Below, one piece after another: positions 23,092-35,944 of a DNA stretch of 64,000 bases. A program made the translations under genes and the position numbers. The notes below the pieces were generated by a model. It was not told the DNA's origin and ran no database searches. It worked only from the letters and a program-made list of their open reading frames with translations. This DNA is from Flammula alnicola (taxonomy: Eukaryota; Basidiomycota; Agaricomycetes; Agaricales; Strophariaceae): NCBI GenBank assembly GCA_015499995.1, contig JADNRV010000244.1:1-64000 (forward strand), in the 5' to 3' direction. Numbering within the stretch: position 1 is the stretch's first letter; the number at the start of each line of letters is the position of its first letter.

Positions 23092-23584
23092 CTGCCGACC
23101 CGAATATCTACTTCCAATGTTCTACCGTGCAAATGCCTTTGTACGACCTTCTCCTCGATCGGGTCGTGCTCGATAATTGCGAGTATGCCGCCTCCGAGTC
23201 GAAGTAGACTTTGCGGACAGCAACAAAGATAAAATTACAAACTTACCCTTTCTTTTTTTTGATCCCAGCAGGTCCTCTGCAACGTCGCCGAATTTATGTC
23301 GGAAATGACAGGCACCGTTGATTTGCCATAGTCAGGCCGTTGACCGCCGTTGTTTGCTGGAGTTGGAAAGCTTAAAGGCCGGGTGTTATTAGGTAGGAGT
23401 AGGAGTAAGTAGGAGTACATTATAATTAGACACGGCATGCTGAGCACCGTGTTCCTGGGAGTATCAACATGTGGACGAGCTTGCATGGTCATCTTCTTGT
23501 ATTCTTCGCCTTCCAAATTCTTCCCATCGTCAACACCCACCTCGTATCAAGAAATTCTGCTGCGTACACGGATCTTGCACCCCA
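23092..23584. other. Intergenic, with TAGGAG microsatellite
   Basis: No gene is seen between the F-box paralogue and the start of the second duplicated block. Around 23391-23418 there is a short purine-rich repeat of AGTAGGAGT-like units. Confidence 0.5.
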
Positions 23585-25019
23585 CAACGGTTTTGGTGCC
23601 ATGTCAAACCTTCTGTACTCAGTTTGGACGTAGCAGTTTCACGCCCATGTGCTACCGCAGTCCGGGAGCAGCTCTCTCAAAGGTGGGTTGTGAGAAGACT
23701 TCAAATTTAGCAGGCCTCATATCTATATGTTCTCGCAGGATCTCTTTCCATTCATAACCCACATTCTTACTTCTTATCAAGAAACTCTCTTGACCCTCCA
23801 AAAAACCGAGTATTATCTACTGCCTTTACGATGTCTTCCGAAGGAAAGGTCCCATTCAAAGTCGGCTCGGTGACCTACGAGACGTGGTACAAGCTTTATG
23901 GCGACCTGAAGACCAGCAAGCAACGTCCTATCGTTGCTATCCACGGTGGACCTGGCATGTCCCACCATTATATGCTGTTTGTTCACTTTTGTCCAATCGC
24001 ACCTCTATCTAATGATTCGTAGGCCTAACAAGATCCTTTACGAGAAAGCGGGGTATGTTTATTGCACTATTTCGACAAATCACTACTTATGCAGAATTCT
24101 TTCCAGCATTCCCGTTATCTTCTATGATCAGATCGGAAACGGGGCCTCATCGCACTGTCCAGGAGTGCCTATAGATTTTTGGGTCCCGGAACTTTTCATG
24201 GACGAGCTCGATAACCTTACCAAATCTCTCGGGATATCTGACGACTTTGATCTTCTTGGGCAGTCTTGGGGAGGTACGCGACAGCGAGAATCTATATTTC
24301 AGAACCTTCCCTCATCCCGCCTCTAGGAATGCTTGCGGCCGAATACGCCGCGACTAGGACCCCAAAAGGCTTGAAACGCTTGATCATTGCTAATTCTCCC
24401 GCATCTATCGAGCTGTGTACAGTCGGTATGAACGCCCTGCTTGAAAGGTTCCCCGAAGAATTCGTCCGGACGATTCGTAAGCACGAGGTAGAGGGCACGA
24501 CTAACTCGCAAGAATATCAAGATGCATCGATGGTGTTTTACAAGAAACATACATGCACCACTGATCCTTGGCCCGAAGAGCTCCTCCAGTCGTTCGCCGA
24601 GTTTGCGAAGGACCCGACGGTGTATCACACCATGTGCGCTTCTGTATCTACTACCTTTCCCTTGGTAGTAACATCTTCCGCAGGTTGGGACCATCCGAAT
24701 TCACCACTACCGGAAATTTGAAGAACTGGGATATCACTGGAATCATTCACAAAATCGCCTGCCCCACACTGCTTATCTCTGCCCCTTTGGACGAGATCCA
24801 AGAAGTCGCTGTGCTTCCATTTTTCTTGAAGATTCCCAAAGTCAAATGGGTCGAGCTCCAGAATAGCACACATCTCGCTCAGTTCGAGGAACCGGAGAAG
24901 TGAGCACCCGGCTCAGTGATTTATGTTGATGATGTGTAGCGCGCTGATCGTTTGTGTTCCAGATATTTTAAGGTCATCTTGGACTTCTTGCAGAATACAG
25001 AGGCGGCATAAGCACCTGA
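23585..25019 (+). repeat. Duplicated block, copy B
   Basis: This is the partner of 20121-21505. The promoter of copy B has extra bases compared with copy A (CGCAGTCCGGGAG, and about 45 bp after GGTTGTGAG), while the coding part is collinear with a constant offset of 3514 bases, so no indel has accumulated between start and stop codon, introns included. Confidence 0.85.
23831..25011 (+). CDS. Proline iminopeptidase-like alpha/beta hydrolase, copy B
   Basis: Six exons (23831-23976, 24023-24052, 24107-24273, 24327-24633, 24684-24899, 24963-25011) give 304 residues, collinear with copy A. The HGGPG oxyanion motif, GQSWGG nucleophile elbow, ISAPLDE acid and NSTHLAQFEEPEKY histidine regions are all present. 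Substitutions are few, such as KQRPIVAIHGGPGMSHHYML against KKRPIIVVHGGPGMTHHYML, and GMLAAEYAA against GTLAAEYAA. The second exon acceptor is TAG here and CAG in copy A. Both copies look functional, so the pair is a recent duplication that has not yet decayed. Confidence 0.88.
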
Positions 25020-25606
25020 GGTGTATCTGGCAGCCCCTTACGCTATTCCTTGTATTAGGTAAAGTGCGGAATTTAGATAAGCGCCCATGCCAAAAGTTGC
25101 ATATTTTCTGAACTTGAAATGTTATCGCAACGCTATTTAAGCGATCTGTGTGGGATTTGGATGATACGAACCCAGAGATGCCTTCATATTCGAAAGCAAG
25201 ATGGGAGCATATGTAACCGCACTATATTATATTGGGAGGCACAGCACGTATTCTGATATTAACCACACGAGATTATCTGATTTTCGAGCTGGGAGTATCA
25301 AGATCTCTCAGAGTGCACGGAATCGAGTCAGTGATACAGACACCCCAGGTATATCAGTCAAGATATGGGTATGCGCATCGGCAGTTTGATTCGGCACAAC
25401 CACAAATGAGGGAAAGGCTTGCGTTACGAGTAGTGCGGAGAAGACAATATGTGCAAGCGCCCTTCGTGGGCTTTCACTGAGAGAAAATCGGAAGGCTTCA
25501 ATTAATACTGCCTGCACTATTATACGAATATTCAAAATGTACGTGGGTTCGAAAGTACATAATATTACAATTGCATACAGCACATGCCCAGGAAGAACTG
25601 AAAGGT

Positions 25607-26203
25607 TTATTCTGTATATTCAGAACCATCGCTGACAGTAGAGTCACCAGAGTCAAGCCAGCCTTCTTCTCGAAGTAGCTGGCGAACTTCTTCTGTGTCG
25701 GGCTTGATTTCTGCATTCGTGGGAGCGAAGTACTTCCGTAGGTTGAATTTAATGCCAAAATTCACAGGATAAAACAGGCCTTCTCTTCGCTACGTGGTCA
25801 TTCACAAATAAGCGCCCACGTTGCCACACGACATATGAAGACTTACGTAGCGGGTCTGACCGACTCGAATATTTCGTCCGGCAACTTTACCGAACACCCA
25901 ATTGTGACCTTGAGTTCGGATCCAAACAGGGTCTTGATCCTATTGAAAGAGGATCGATAAATAGGTGCGGAATAGACAATTTGGTAATCTCGATTCTTTA
26001 CCAACCTGAAACGGATATTCCAACGAATCCTCAAGACTTAGAAAAATATAGTTCATAATGGAAGCGTTGTTGAAGGCTTGGCTCCACGCGTTGGCTTCTA
26101 ATGGGGCGATTGCACGTAGCACGTTGGAAGAACCACCCTTCGGTGCCTTCACCGGACTTTTGGTTATGGTGCGAACGACTTGAGGACTGCTAGCGCTGGC
26201 CAT
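25607..26203 (-). CDS. Conserved fungal protein of unknown function, 157 aa
   Basis: Three exons (26203-26006, 25939-25847, 25789-25607) give 157 residues, all in phase, starting MASASSPQVVRTITKSPVKA. The middle part VWIRTQGHNWVFGKVAGRNI followed by a stretch reading EGLFYPVNFG looks like a small beta-barrel of SH3 or Tudor type, and it ends NAEIKPDTEEVRQLLREEGW and an acidic tail. I have an impression of similar unnamed proteins in other Agaricomycetes, but no function. There is no signal peptide or membrane segment. Exon 3 could be mis-called from a later acceptor (GGAAG), but the CACGTAG acceptor keeps a longer natural-looking frame. Confidence 0.7.
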
Positions 26204-27078
26204 GTTAAATGCTCGTGAGTGTAGATGATACAGAGATACGGTAAGGGATGGGGATAGGTGTGGTTGTTATTCTGGGAAACAAGGACGATCATGAGTAGTC
26301 CTTTATATGATCCAAGGGCAGCGTGCCACACAGCGTGTGGCCTTCCCTTTGTTGTGGCAAGGCCGTGCCCATCTGCACAACCTGGGCCACAGCAATACAA
26401 CAAACGCATTGTTATCGCCAGATTTGGCAATCAGCACAGAGACGCTTCGTTGACGCCAACGACGGCCGGGCAATAACTTACCTCAGCCAGACACGCTGGG
26501 ATGTCGTTCGATGTATATAATTGCAACGCTTCGTCTTTGATTCATCGATAATGCCACGCCAGACCGATAGAACTTAACATAGACTCGGAAAATGCAGGCA
26601 GGAGGAGGCGTGCAAGGTTGACATGGGCCATACACGTGCCCACCTTAAGTTTATGTCCTCCTGGCCCCGGAATCGGCTGTCGGAGCATGCTGACTTTCCT
26701 GGAGTGAAGTTGGATTCACCAGCGACACAATACCAACAATAAAAATCTCCGTCTGGACGACCACCTATTATGTCTCTAGTGAGATATTTTGCCAGCCAAA
26801 TGACAATAAGAGGTTTACCATAAACGTTTGTCAATCCATCCAGAAATAGAATCATCACACCTCGGGATTAAGTGAAGAGAGAGATAGAGCTGGAGGCAAA
26901 ATTATGGAGTTCAATTTTCACATTCGCTTGAAGTGGATTGACCTTGGCGCTCGGTGTATTGGTCTGACTCCTTCCGATTCAAACAAGCGCAAATAAAGTA
27001 CCCTTTATCTCTTGGCAGCGACCACGCAGTGCTCTGCGACTTGGTTCTCCTCCCCGGCGTTTCTCTGCGGAGTATAGA
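26204..27078. other. Divergent promoter region between the 157-aa gene and VPS4
   Basis: This 875-bp stretch holds no supported gene. A minus-strand frame at 26574-26858 has no motif or splice partner. It should contain the promoters of both flanking genes. Confidence 0.45.
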
Positions 27079-28706
27079 TGTCGAACACGAACAACTTGGA
27101 TGTATGTGGTCTAAAGAACTTATGTTGTACCTATGTTAACTTTATTGGAATAGCGGGCCATAGAAATTGTGCAGAAAGCCATTGACGAAGATGTCAAGCA
27201 CAACTATCCTGAGGCTTACAAGTATTACCAGAATTCCCTGGATTACTTCATGCTAGCCCTCAAATGTGAGTACATATCTATATATTTATGAGCGTTGATT
27301 AATATCCACCAGATGAAAAGAACGAGAAATCAAAGCAGTTGATCAAGTCAAAGATTAATGAATACCTTGGTCGTGCAGAAACCCTGAAAGAACATCTTAT
27401 GACGGAGAAACGAGGAAAGAGTGCTATCGGGGTGAATGGAAGTGGGGGCGCAACAGGGCCGACCGGTAAATCGTGAGCAAGACTGAACTCTGTGGCACAT
27501 CTTCCGTCTGAACTGTAACTTGCAGAAAGGAAGGCGAAGACGACGACCAAGATCCAGAAACGAAGAAACTGCGGGCAGGACTAGCGGGCGCGATACTGAC
27601 GGAGAAGCCGAACGTGAAATGGGATGATGTCGCAGGTCTCGAAGGGGCGAAGGCATCGTTGAAAGAAGCAGTGATTCTGCCCATCAAGTTTCCTCACCTC
27701 TTCACTGGGAAACGTACGCCGTGGAAAGGTATCCTGCTATATGGCCCGCCGGGAACGGGCAAATCATACCTCGCGAAAGCTGTTGCTACCGAAGCCAAGA
27801 GCACATTCTTCAGCGTTAGCTCGAGTGACCTTGTGAGCAAGTGGCAAGGAGATTCCGAAAGGTGAGGTCTTCTCTTTTCCATCTCTGTTCTAACATTCAT
27901 AACGATATCAGATTGGTGAAGAATTTGTTCCAACTAGCCCGCGAATCCAAACCCGCCATCATTTTCGTGGACGAAATCGACTCTTTAACAGGAACGCGGA
28001 ATGAGTCAGAGTCCGAAGGTTCGCGGAGAATAAAGACGGAATTCCTGGTACAAATGAACGGTGTGGGTCATGACGACACTGGTGTGCTCGTCCTCGGTGC
28101 CACAAATATTCCTTGGCAACTTGATAACGCCATCAAGCGCAGGTAAGTTCATCTTCCCTAATTTTGCGCAATCTTGGATCTTAGCCTTTTCCTAGATTCG
28201 AGAAACGGATATATATACCCCTTCCCGGCCCCGAAGCTCGAAGACGGATGTTCGAAATCCACGTTGGAACGACCCCATGTCAGCTTTCGCACAAGGACTA
28301 TCGCTTACTTGCCGACAGGACAGACGGATACTCTGGATCGGATATCTCGATTGTTGTTCGCGACGCCCTCATGCAACCCGTTAGGAAAGTTATTTCTGCC
28401 ACCCATTTCAAGCAAGTCGAAGACCCCGATGGTTCGCCAGCGATAAAGTGGACACCCTGTTCACCAGGAGACCCAGACGCCATAGAGAAATCGTGGTCGG
28501 ATATTGGCTCTGACGAGCTTCTTGAACCACCTCTCAAGCTGGCCGACTTCTTGAAATCTTTAGACTCTACGCGCCCTACTGTGACGGAGGCGGACATCAA
28601 GCGCCACGAAGATTGGACGAAAGAATCTGGTATGTCTAATGTTTTCACAATCTGGAGACGCGGACTCTGAATATCATTTCATCTTGTAGGGGCTGACGGA
28701 GCTTGA
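27079..28706 (+). CDS. VPS4: Vacuolar protein sorting AAA ATPase VPS4
   Basis: This is the ATPase that disassembles ESCRT-III at endosomes and other membranes. Seven exons (27079-27102, 27154-27265, 27313-27472, 27526-27861, 27912-28142, 28196-28629, 28690-28706) give 437 residues, the same length as yeast Vps4. The N-terminal MIT domain (about residues 1-75, [31 protein letters not shown]) is followed by a linker and the AAA domain with Walker A GPPGTGKS, Walker [11 protein letters not shown], arginine-finger region [16 protein letters not shown] and the VPS4 C-terminal helix ([19 protein letters not shown]). The first coding exon is only 24 nt and the last 17 nt, encoding the end GADGA; both are supported by phase. 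Confidence 0.96.
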
Positions 28707-28876
28707 AACTGTTGTATTCGTGATCAATTATAGTGTATAATTTCTGTCTTGCAAGGAAGGTTTATGTACATGATTTCGGGGGAAGGAAAGGACCCAAAAC
28801 AACTCCATTTTTCTTCAGTTCCACGAGCCTTCTCACTTGAAAGACTGTTGTGGCCATTATCTGAAAGGCTTGGAAT

Positions 28877-30708
28877 TCATGTCGCTTTTTGACAACGAGG
28901 TTTGTGCGATTTCCAATCACTGTACGAAGCGTTAGTCAAACTAGAACCTTCCCCTGCTGACATCAGAAGGCATACCTGAGTTGACAAGTCGCACCGCAAT
29001 ATTGCACCTGGTGACAACCACTGCATAAAGCCATCGGTTGATTAGTTTTGACAATGAATAATGGGCATTCGGCGTGGCAGCATCCGATGAGCGGGTGAAC
29101 CAAGCGCTGGATGCCAATAGTAGAGCCAAAAAGAGACCATTGTTCGATAACCGCTGGGACCATAGGATGTTCTGAGAGAGGGAAATCGCTTTCTAGCTCC
29201 CGAAGCGTGTCTAGGGTATCCTTCCAGACGGGTCGCATGCTTTCTGCAAGTAACGCTCCGAATTCCTTCTGTGAGATGTCCCAGCGTTTGACTGGACCAA
29301 GCTCGCTGATTATGATGGGGATCAAAAAGAGGTCTTGAACCAGCTGGTCTTTGCAAAGGAATCCAACATTCAATTAAGTTGAATTAAACAGAGACTGCAC
29401 CTTTGTGAGCTCACATTTTTCTCTGCGATTTTTGGCCGACAAAATGGCGCTCAGAGGTATTAATATCGCCCCGTGGTGATTGAGGATGACATCTTTTAGG
29501 ACGTTGATCTTGGAGACACAAAAATTCTGAGTGAAATATGCCCTAAGAAGATATAGAGAATCATATAAACAAGAAGTGCAATATAGAAATGAAAGCAACC
29601 ATACCGGATAAACTTGTTCGGTTCTCCGAGGAAATCCATGAGTCGCATATATTCCATATTCTGCGACAGTGATTCCAAACTTCCCAGCAGGGATAAGCAC
29701 GAAGTTAGGGCCTTGTCCCACATTGCCTGTGATCCATGGCCATCCATAATGTGCCTGAAGTCTTGAAGTATATTAAGTAGGCAGTCGGGGGCAACGGTAC
29801 TTCTCAATAGGACTTGGAATTGTGGGCCTGCCCGAGAGTATCCCAACATTCCTGTGTAGGTCGTATAAGCCACCTCAGCACTGTCATACTCGTCGACTTT
29901 TGATATCATCTCTTGTAACGTGATGTTTTCCCTACGGACAGAGTCCGATTCAGAAAAGAGGAAACAATGATATAAGATGGGGAATGTGAGAGAGCACAGG
30001 CAAAGATTCCTGCGAGGAAAGATGTAGTTTCAGCATAAAAGTATAGTGCTGGCGGTCAGAGATCGTTGACGTACCGTAGCCGTTCATAAGGCGAAGCTCC
30101 CTCTTCTGCCACATCATCATCAAAGCCCTCAGCGAGGTCGTCCAAATCTATTGGGTCATGGTCTGGTTCTTCACTCAGTCTGAATAAAGCCAACAAATAC
30201 TTTTGGGCCGCTAAGACCAAACGCTGTTGCAAGGGCCGACGACCAAATGGATGCATGGATTCAAATGTCCTCCATAATTGACTCAATATGTCCTCGGGGT
30301 GTTCCTTCAAGACCTGACGCAAAGATGCAATATGCCCATCATCGGTCTTTTTGGGATAACGATGAACGAAATCTAAACACTGCGTGTAGACGTTTACATA
30401 GTCGACCTAAGCATGCATCAAAACCGTCAATAGGTTGTTATGAGAGACGAAGTACGTACTATATTTGCGGGTGGGTTTGAGTGGAGGGGGTTGCCAGTGA
30501 TTTCGTCATATAGATCGCCTAGAAGTTGGTCCTCAGCCCAGTATTCAGGCCATTTACCTGTGACGTCTCTGTCTATTTCCTTCAAAAACGCCCTGAATGC
30601 TGAGTCATTGATATCGCTTCCCCAGAAGGCATCCTCCTGCCACATCTTGAACCTTTTTGGAGTTGCAAAAGTGAAAACAGTCGAGCAGCCTGAGTGGGGA
30701 GACGACAA
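28877..30708 (-). CDS. MYND-type zinc finger protein
   Basis: Seven exons (30708-30460, 30406-30075, 29931-29605, 29542-29415, 29348-28976, 28919-28877, with one alternative below) give about 483 residues starting MSSPHSGCSTVFTFATPKRF. The first ~430 residues are helical and unnamed. The C-terminus is a MYND finger: CCHAECPLF, then CSGCHQVQYCGATCQLSDW and a final HKPRCQ, giving the Cys and His pattern that binds two zinc ions and usually mediates protein contacts. Such genes are highly expanded in Agaricomycetes. The third coding exon could instead begin at 30009, adding 26 residues (NLCLCSLTFPILYHC...), in the same frame. The gene is tail-to-tail with VPS4 and head-to-head with CAND1. I counted six joined exons in the preferred model. 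Confidence 0.75.
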
Positions 30709-31087
30709 AGTGGAGTTGGTCGTCCCAGAAGTTGAGATGTCAAAAAACCAACCCTGACTCTGTAGTCAGAGTCTTTTTCAGCTCTTCCGTAAATTTGATG
30801 GAAGGCACCACAGGGTGACGATCGCTTCACCACGGTGTTCAATGCTGATACATTTTAGTGAGACAACAAGGAGTTCAATGCGAGTTAAAGAGGTGCCGAC
30901 AGCGAACATCGCAAAAAAAAGAGTTTCTAATAATTCGCCTTTGTCGATTTGGTAGCTCCGGATTGATGTAATAGGTCACGTGACTCAAATTAACATTTCG
31001 CCATTGGCATTTACTTGTCTGCGAACCTCAGACCAAGACTGAACAGGGTCACGAAAACGTTCTTTATATCCTACATTATCCTTGAAA
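30709..31087. promoter_or_regulatory. Divergent promoter with GTCACGTGACTCA motif
   Basis: The 379 bp between the MYND gene and CAND1 contain GTCACGTGAC at about 30975-30984, a palindromic CACGTG box of the type bound by bHLH factors such as Cbf1 or Pho4, overlapping TGACTCA, a consensus for Gcn4/AP-1-type bZIP factors. This is a sequence match only; binding is inference. Confidence 0.45.
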
Positions 31088-34000
31088 ATGACCAAGGTAT
31101 ACCTCATGAACAGCCTCATCGAAAAGGTATTCTAAAGCATAACGTATCATATTGTACGTCTACTGATTTCAGGATCCGCAATATAGATGCAGTCCCCAGA
31201 CCAGGACTTTCGGTGAATATCAAAGACGCGTCTTCTCATAGATGTTCAGGCGCTAAGACAAAGCGACAGGTTCATGGGTCTCAACGATCTGATGACCGAG
31301 ATCAAACAGGATCCATCTTCCTTTCAAGGCGACGAGGCTGTGGAGAACAAGATTCTGAGCATGGTTCTTTCATTGGTTGAGGATAAGATCTCTGAAGTGA
31401 AGAATCAAGCTGTGAAATGGTGAGTGTACATTTTCGATTTAGGTAATGCGCTATGCTCATATTTGTGTTGCTAGCCTTGGACAACTGATCAAGATCCTCA
31501 GACAAACGCAGATGGAGTTGGTAGTTGACAAGCTGATCGATTTTTCTGGTGGAAAGGATGAGGAACTCAGAGATATTGCTGGACTCGGTACGCTTTGATC
31601 TTATTTAAATTCGATAAAAGAAACATCGAACAATTTTTATTAGCTTTGAAGACAATCACAGCAGAGCTACCTCCCGATGGAAAGATAGCAGCCACTGCAT
31701 GTGCGAAATTGACGCCCAAACTTCTGGGCCAGATCCAAAACGTAAGAGCTCTTTAACTCTCATGGAATGCAAACCATCTGATGATGGATCGATAGCCAAG
31801 CACCCCTCCTGAGGCGCTCATAGAAACTCTTGCCATCCTTTCAATCCTTATCAGTCGCTTCCCGAATCACATATCCACCACAAACTACACCACCGCGCCA
31901 CTTCAGGTACTCGCGCCTCTCCTTTCCCATCCACGTCCTGTAGTGAGGAAACGAGCTATCATTACCCTCTCCCAATTCATCCCCATCTCGAACTCATCAC
32001 TGTTCGCCGATCTGTTGAAATCGGATGTGCTGCCTAATCTCGCCCCATCAGCCAACCTTGAGAAACAAAGGACGACAGTGCAACTTGTCGCAGCTGTGGC
32101 TCGGCATTCCCCCTCTCAGATCGCTCCGGCGCTCAGCAATATCGTCCCAGGAATCTTGCAGGCTATCGAGAAAGAGGATGATGAACTACGAGAAGGATGC
32201 CTTCAGGTACGATCGCATCGTTTGACTTCATTACACCATTTATACGTTTCTCTCTTTAGGCTCTTGAGGCTCTCGTTCTGAGGTGCCCAACGGAAATTGA
32301 TTTGTATTTGCCTTCGATCATCGAGGTCGGCAACAAGTTCATCAAGTACGATCCAGTAAGTACTTTTCTTTCCTTTACTTGTTATCATAATACTCAAATA
32401 TCCCGACAGAACTATGCAGGCGATGAAGATGGAGATGATGACGAGGAGATGGCAGACCCTGATGAGGACGAAGACGAAGAGGAGGAACTTGACGAGTAAG
32501 GGTCCATTTGGTCTTATGATTTGTCGTTATATTTATATGCCTCTTTTCAAAGGTACTCAGACGACGAAGATACTTCTTACAAAATCCGTCGCTCAGCAAC
32601 GAAACTGCTTGCCGGTGTAATTGGAACGCGTCCTGATCGCCTGACACGCACCTACAAAGATATATCGCCTATCCTCATCTCCCGTTTCAACGACCGCGAA
32701 GAAACCGTTCGTTTGGAGATCTGGGCTACCTATGTCGTGCTCTTGACTCAAACCACCCTTTACGGCGGTCTTCCTGATAGCAAGGATGAAGCTTCTCCGC
32801 GCGGAAAGCGAAAACGCGATACAGAAGATCCCATGGACCTCGAAGAGACACCTTATACCCTTCTCAAAGCTCAGGTTCCGGCCCTATCGAAAGCCCTCTT
32901 GAACCAGCTCAAGTCTCCGAAGACCTCGCCCGCCGTTCTGCAAGCTGGATTCGGACTCTTGCATGCTTTGTTGACCGTCCTCCCAGGTTCTTTGTCAACT
33001 CAAGTTCCATTGATTGTGTCGACCTCCAAGTCTGTCCTATCGCAGGCTCCAACTACGTCCACTTCGACTTTGCACCTTACTTGCTTATCCTTCCTCGCAT
33101 TATTCTTCTCCACCCATTCTCCGAACGTATTCGCTGGATCTCTTCCTTCTCTTACCCCCGTCCTCCTCAAGTCGCTTGGAGAAAGGCATCCTAGGATCGC
33201 TTCTGAGTCCTTCCGTGTGTTCTCGGCTCTCCTGAATTCCCTGAAGCCAGTCAAGGCCACTGACTGGACCGTCGCCCTCTATGACCAAGCCCTCAGCAGG
33301 TTGAGCAGCCACGATACGGACGCGGAGGTACGAGGATGTGCAGAGGATTGCATGGCTGATATATGGATATGTGCCACCGACGTGGCTATGTCCAAAGATA
33401 AGAAGGAATGGGAGTATATCTGCAGGACCACTGGCAAGACTGATGGCGCTGTCAGGGTTATCACCAAGGTCGCTCGAGAAGTCAGTGTGGGCGATGATTG
33501 GGCGAACGGATGTGTGTCGTGGCTGATGGGGTTATTGAGAAAGAGTGGAAGGGCTGGCAAAGTTGAGGTATTCGGCGCGTTGGACGTGCTGCTCAAGAGG
33601 TAAAGCTTGACAATGCTCTTTGATTGTTCCTTGACCTCATCACTTTTTCAAAGCTACAAATCTGGGCTTCCGCCTGCTTTGCCATCAAACCTCATCCCAC
33701 AAGTCAAGACATACATCTCGACTTCAGATATCTCTCTGCTGTCCCAAGCCCTTTCTACTCTGGCGCTACTTTTGGAACTCTCTCCATCCATTACGTTCCC
33801 TGAAGTCGAACATGACCTCTTGAACGAAATCTACAACGTCACTCACTCGCCTCTGGTGTCAGGAGTTGCTCTCGAATCTCTTTTCCGATTCTTCGCTGCC
33901 CTCGTTCAGGCAGACAACCAAATCGCTACCCACGTCGTACCCAACTTGGTTATATCGGCGGAGAAGGCGCCTAAAGCAGAATCAAGCCCGTCCAATGTGG

Positions 34001-35642
34001 CTAAATGCGTTGCTCAAGTTGTCAAAAACCAACTTGGCGTTGCAGCTGGAACCATTGCTGAATATTCGAAATATCTCAAGGTTAGCACTTTCCAATACTT
34101 GGCTATTTATAACCTGACAGTTTCTGTAGAAAACGGCGAAAGCCAAGCCTTCCCTTGTTATTCTCAGTCTTTTGATCGTCGGAGAGTTGGGCCGCTTCAT
34201 GTCAGTTCTTCTCTTCTGTTGCTCTTCGATTTTTTCCACTAATAATGGTCGCAGTGATATGTCGAATCAAAGGGATATTTTTGTCCTTGTAGTTGATCAT
34301 TTCGGATCTGAACAAGAAGAGATGCGTGCAGCTGCCGCTTTTGCCGCAGGCAAGCCTCCTCGAAACCAAATTTGCCTCTGGAACTGACCTTCCGTGCTCG
34401 TCTATAGGTAACATCGCCATCGGTAATTTGCATCAATTCTTGCCTGTCATTGTCAAGATGGTCGAGAGTGACCCCAAGAAGCGTTTGCTTGCGTTGCATG
34501 CCGCGAAAGAGGTAATCTCTATTTTCCTATGATTTAAATGCAGTATCTAACAACATTGCAGGTTGTCACCCATTGCTCGCAAGGCCAATTGGAAGGTGTC
34601 GCAGACTTGCTCTGGGGTCCACTCTTCGAGAACTCGCAGAACGCAGAGGAATCCACCAGGAACGTTGCTGCTGCATGCCTTGGAAAGCTGGCCACCACCC
34701 ACCCATCAAGATATCTGCCCCAATTGCATGTATGTCAGGCTTTATCGGTTTCGCTTGATCTTTCGTTGACGTCATCCTTGTATTTCAGGCCCGCATCAAG
34801 GATACTAACCCAGATACTCGAGCGACTGTTGTATCTGCTATCCGCTATACATTCGCAGACACTTCGCAGTCATTCGACGAGGTCTTTTCTCCCCTCCTCG
34901 TTGACTTCCTCTCACTTATGGCTGATGAAAATCTGGTGCGTTCGATATTTCTTGGCTGAAAGACATTCTAACTGATACTTATGGATCATAGGTTGTTCGC
35001 AGGCTTGCACTGTCGACGTTGAATTCCGCTGCTCGTACCAAGCCACACCTTGTTAGGGATCATCTTGTCGCGCTGCTGCCCAATCTCTACAAGGAAACAG
35101 TTATAGATCCCACATTGATCAGAATTGTACAGATGGGTCCATGGTCACACAAGGTTGACGATGGTTTGGAGACAAGGAAGACTGCTTACGAGACGATGTA
35201 TACTCTGGTCTGTCATTCTCATGAACGTCTTTGGGCCCAGTTTTAATCATCAATTTAGCTTGACACATGCCTGTCTAAACTCAACTTGCATGAATTCCTG
35301 GGACGCGTCATTCCTGGTCTTTCCGATGATTCCGATGAAATCAAAGTTATCTCGCACATGATGCTCTTCCGCCTGTCTCAAGTTGCTCCTGCTGCCGTTG
35401 CTCAACGCCTGGACGAGGCAACGCCTCAATTGGAAAAGACGATGAAGGGAGCCACTGTCACGAAGGACACTGTCAAGCAGGACTTGGAACGTGCTGCCGA
35501 GTTGCAACGAAGTGCACTGCGAGCCGTGGCTGCATTGAGCAAGATCAGCGCGGGTGTGAGCCCCAAGTTTGACCTCTTTGTGGAGGAGATGAAGAAGAAC
35601 CCCACTTGGAGCAACGAATTCAAAGAACTTGTAGGGCAGTAA
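31088..35642 (+). CDS. CAND1: Cullin-associated NEDD8-dissociated protein 1 (TIP120)
   Basis: CAND1 wraps around unneddylated cullins and exchanges F-box or other substrate receptors. Seventeen exons, all in phase, give 1225 residues (human CAND1 has 1230): 31088-31126, 31187-31212, 31270-31419, 31475-31587, 31644-31741, 31796-32206, 32260-32355, 32410-32495, 32553-33599, 33654-34080, 34130-34200, 34255-34349, 34408-34511, 34562-34729, 34789-34935, 34992-35207, 35259-35642. It starts MTKVYLMNSLIEKMQSPDQD and continues FRFMGLNDLMTEIKQDP, which is very typical. HEAT repeats fill the length; an acidic loop sits near residues 311-340, as in other CAND1 proteins; the TIP20 domain is at the C-terminus (MGPWSHKVDDGLETRKTAYE). 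The intron after 34349 starts with GC instead of GT (GCAG|GCAAGC) and is required for the frame. Exon 2 is only 26 nt. Confidence 0.95.
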
Positions 35643-35944
35643 TGATTTCTCTACCCACGCTTCGAAACAGTGTCATAATTGATTGTGTATACGCAACGCC
35701 ATGTCTACATTACACCTTCTGACTGAATGCAATTTCCCTCCTCTGCACTAGCACAAACCCAGTCTTCCGTTAACCGCACAAAGTTTCAACTTACGATAAT
35801 TTGCACAAGATATGGAGTATACCAAGACTTCTTTTGTAGTCTTCCGTCAGACTAGAAATGACAAAGATTTGTTTTCCTTCATGATCTCAATGTTCATACA
35901 TTCCTATAGCTAATCATAATCATTACGGCTGCATAGTGGTATTC

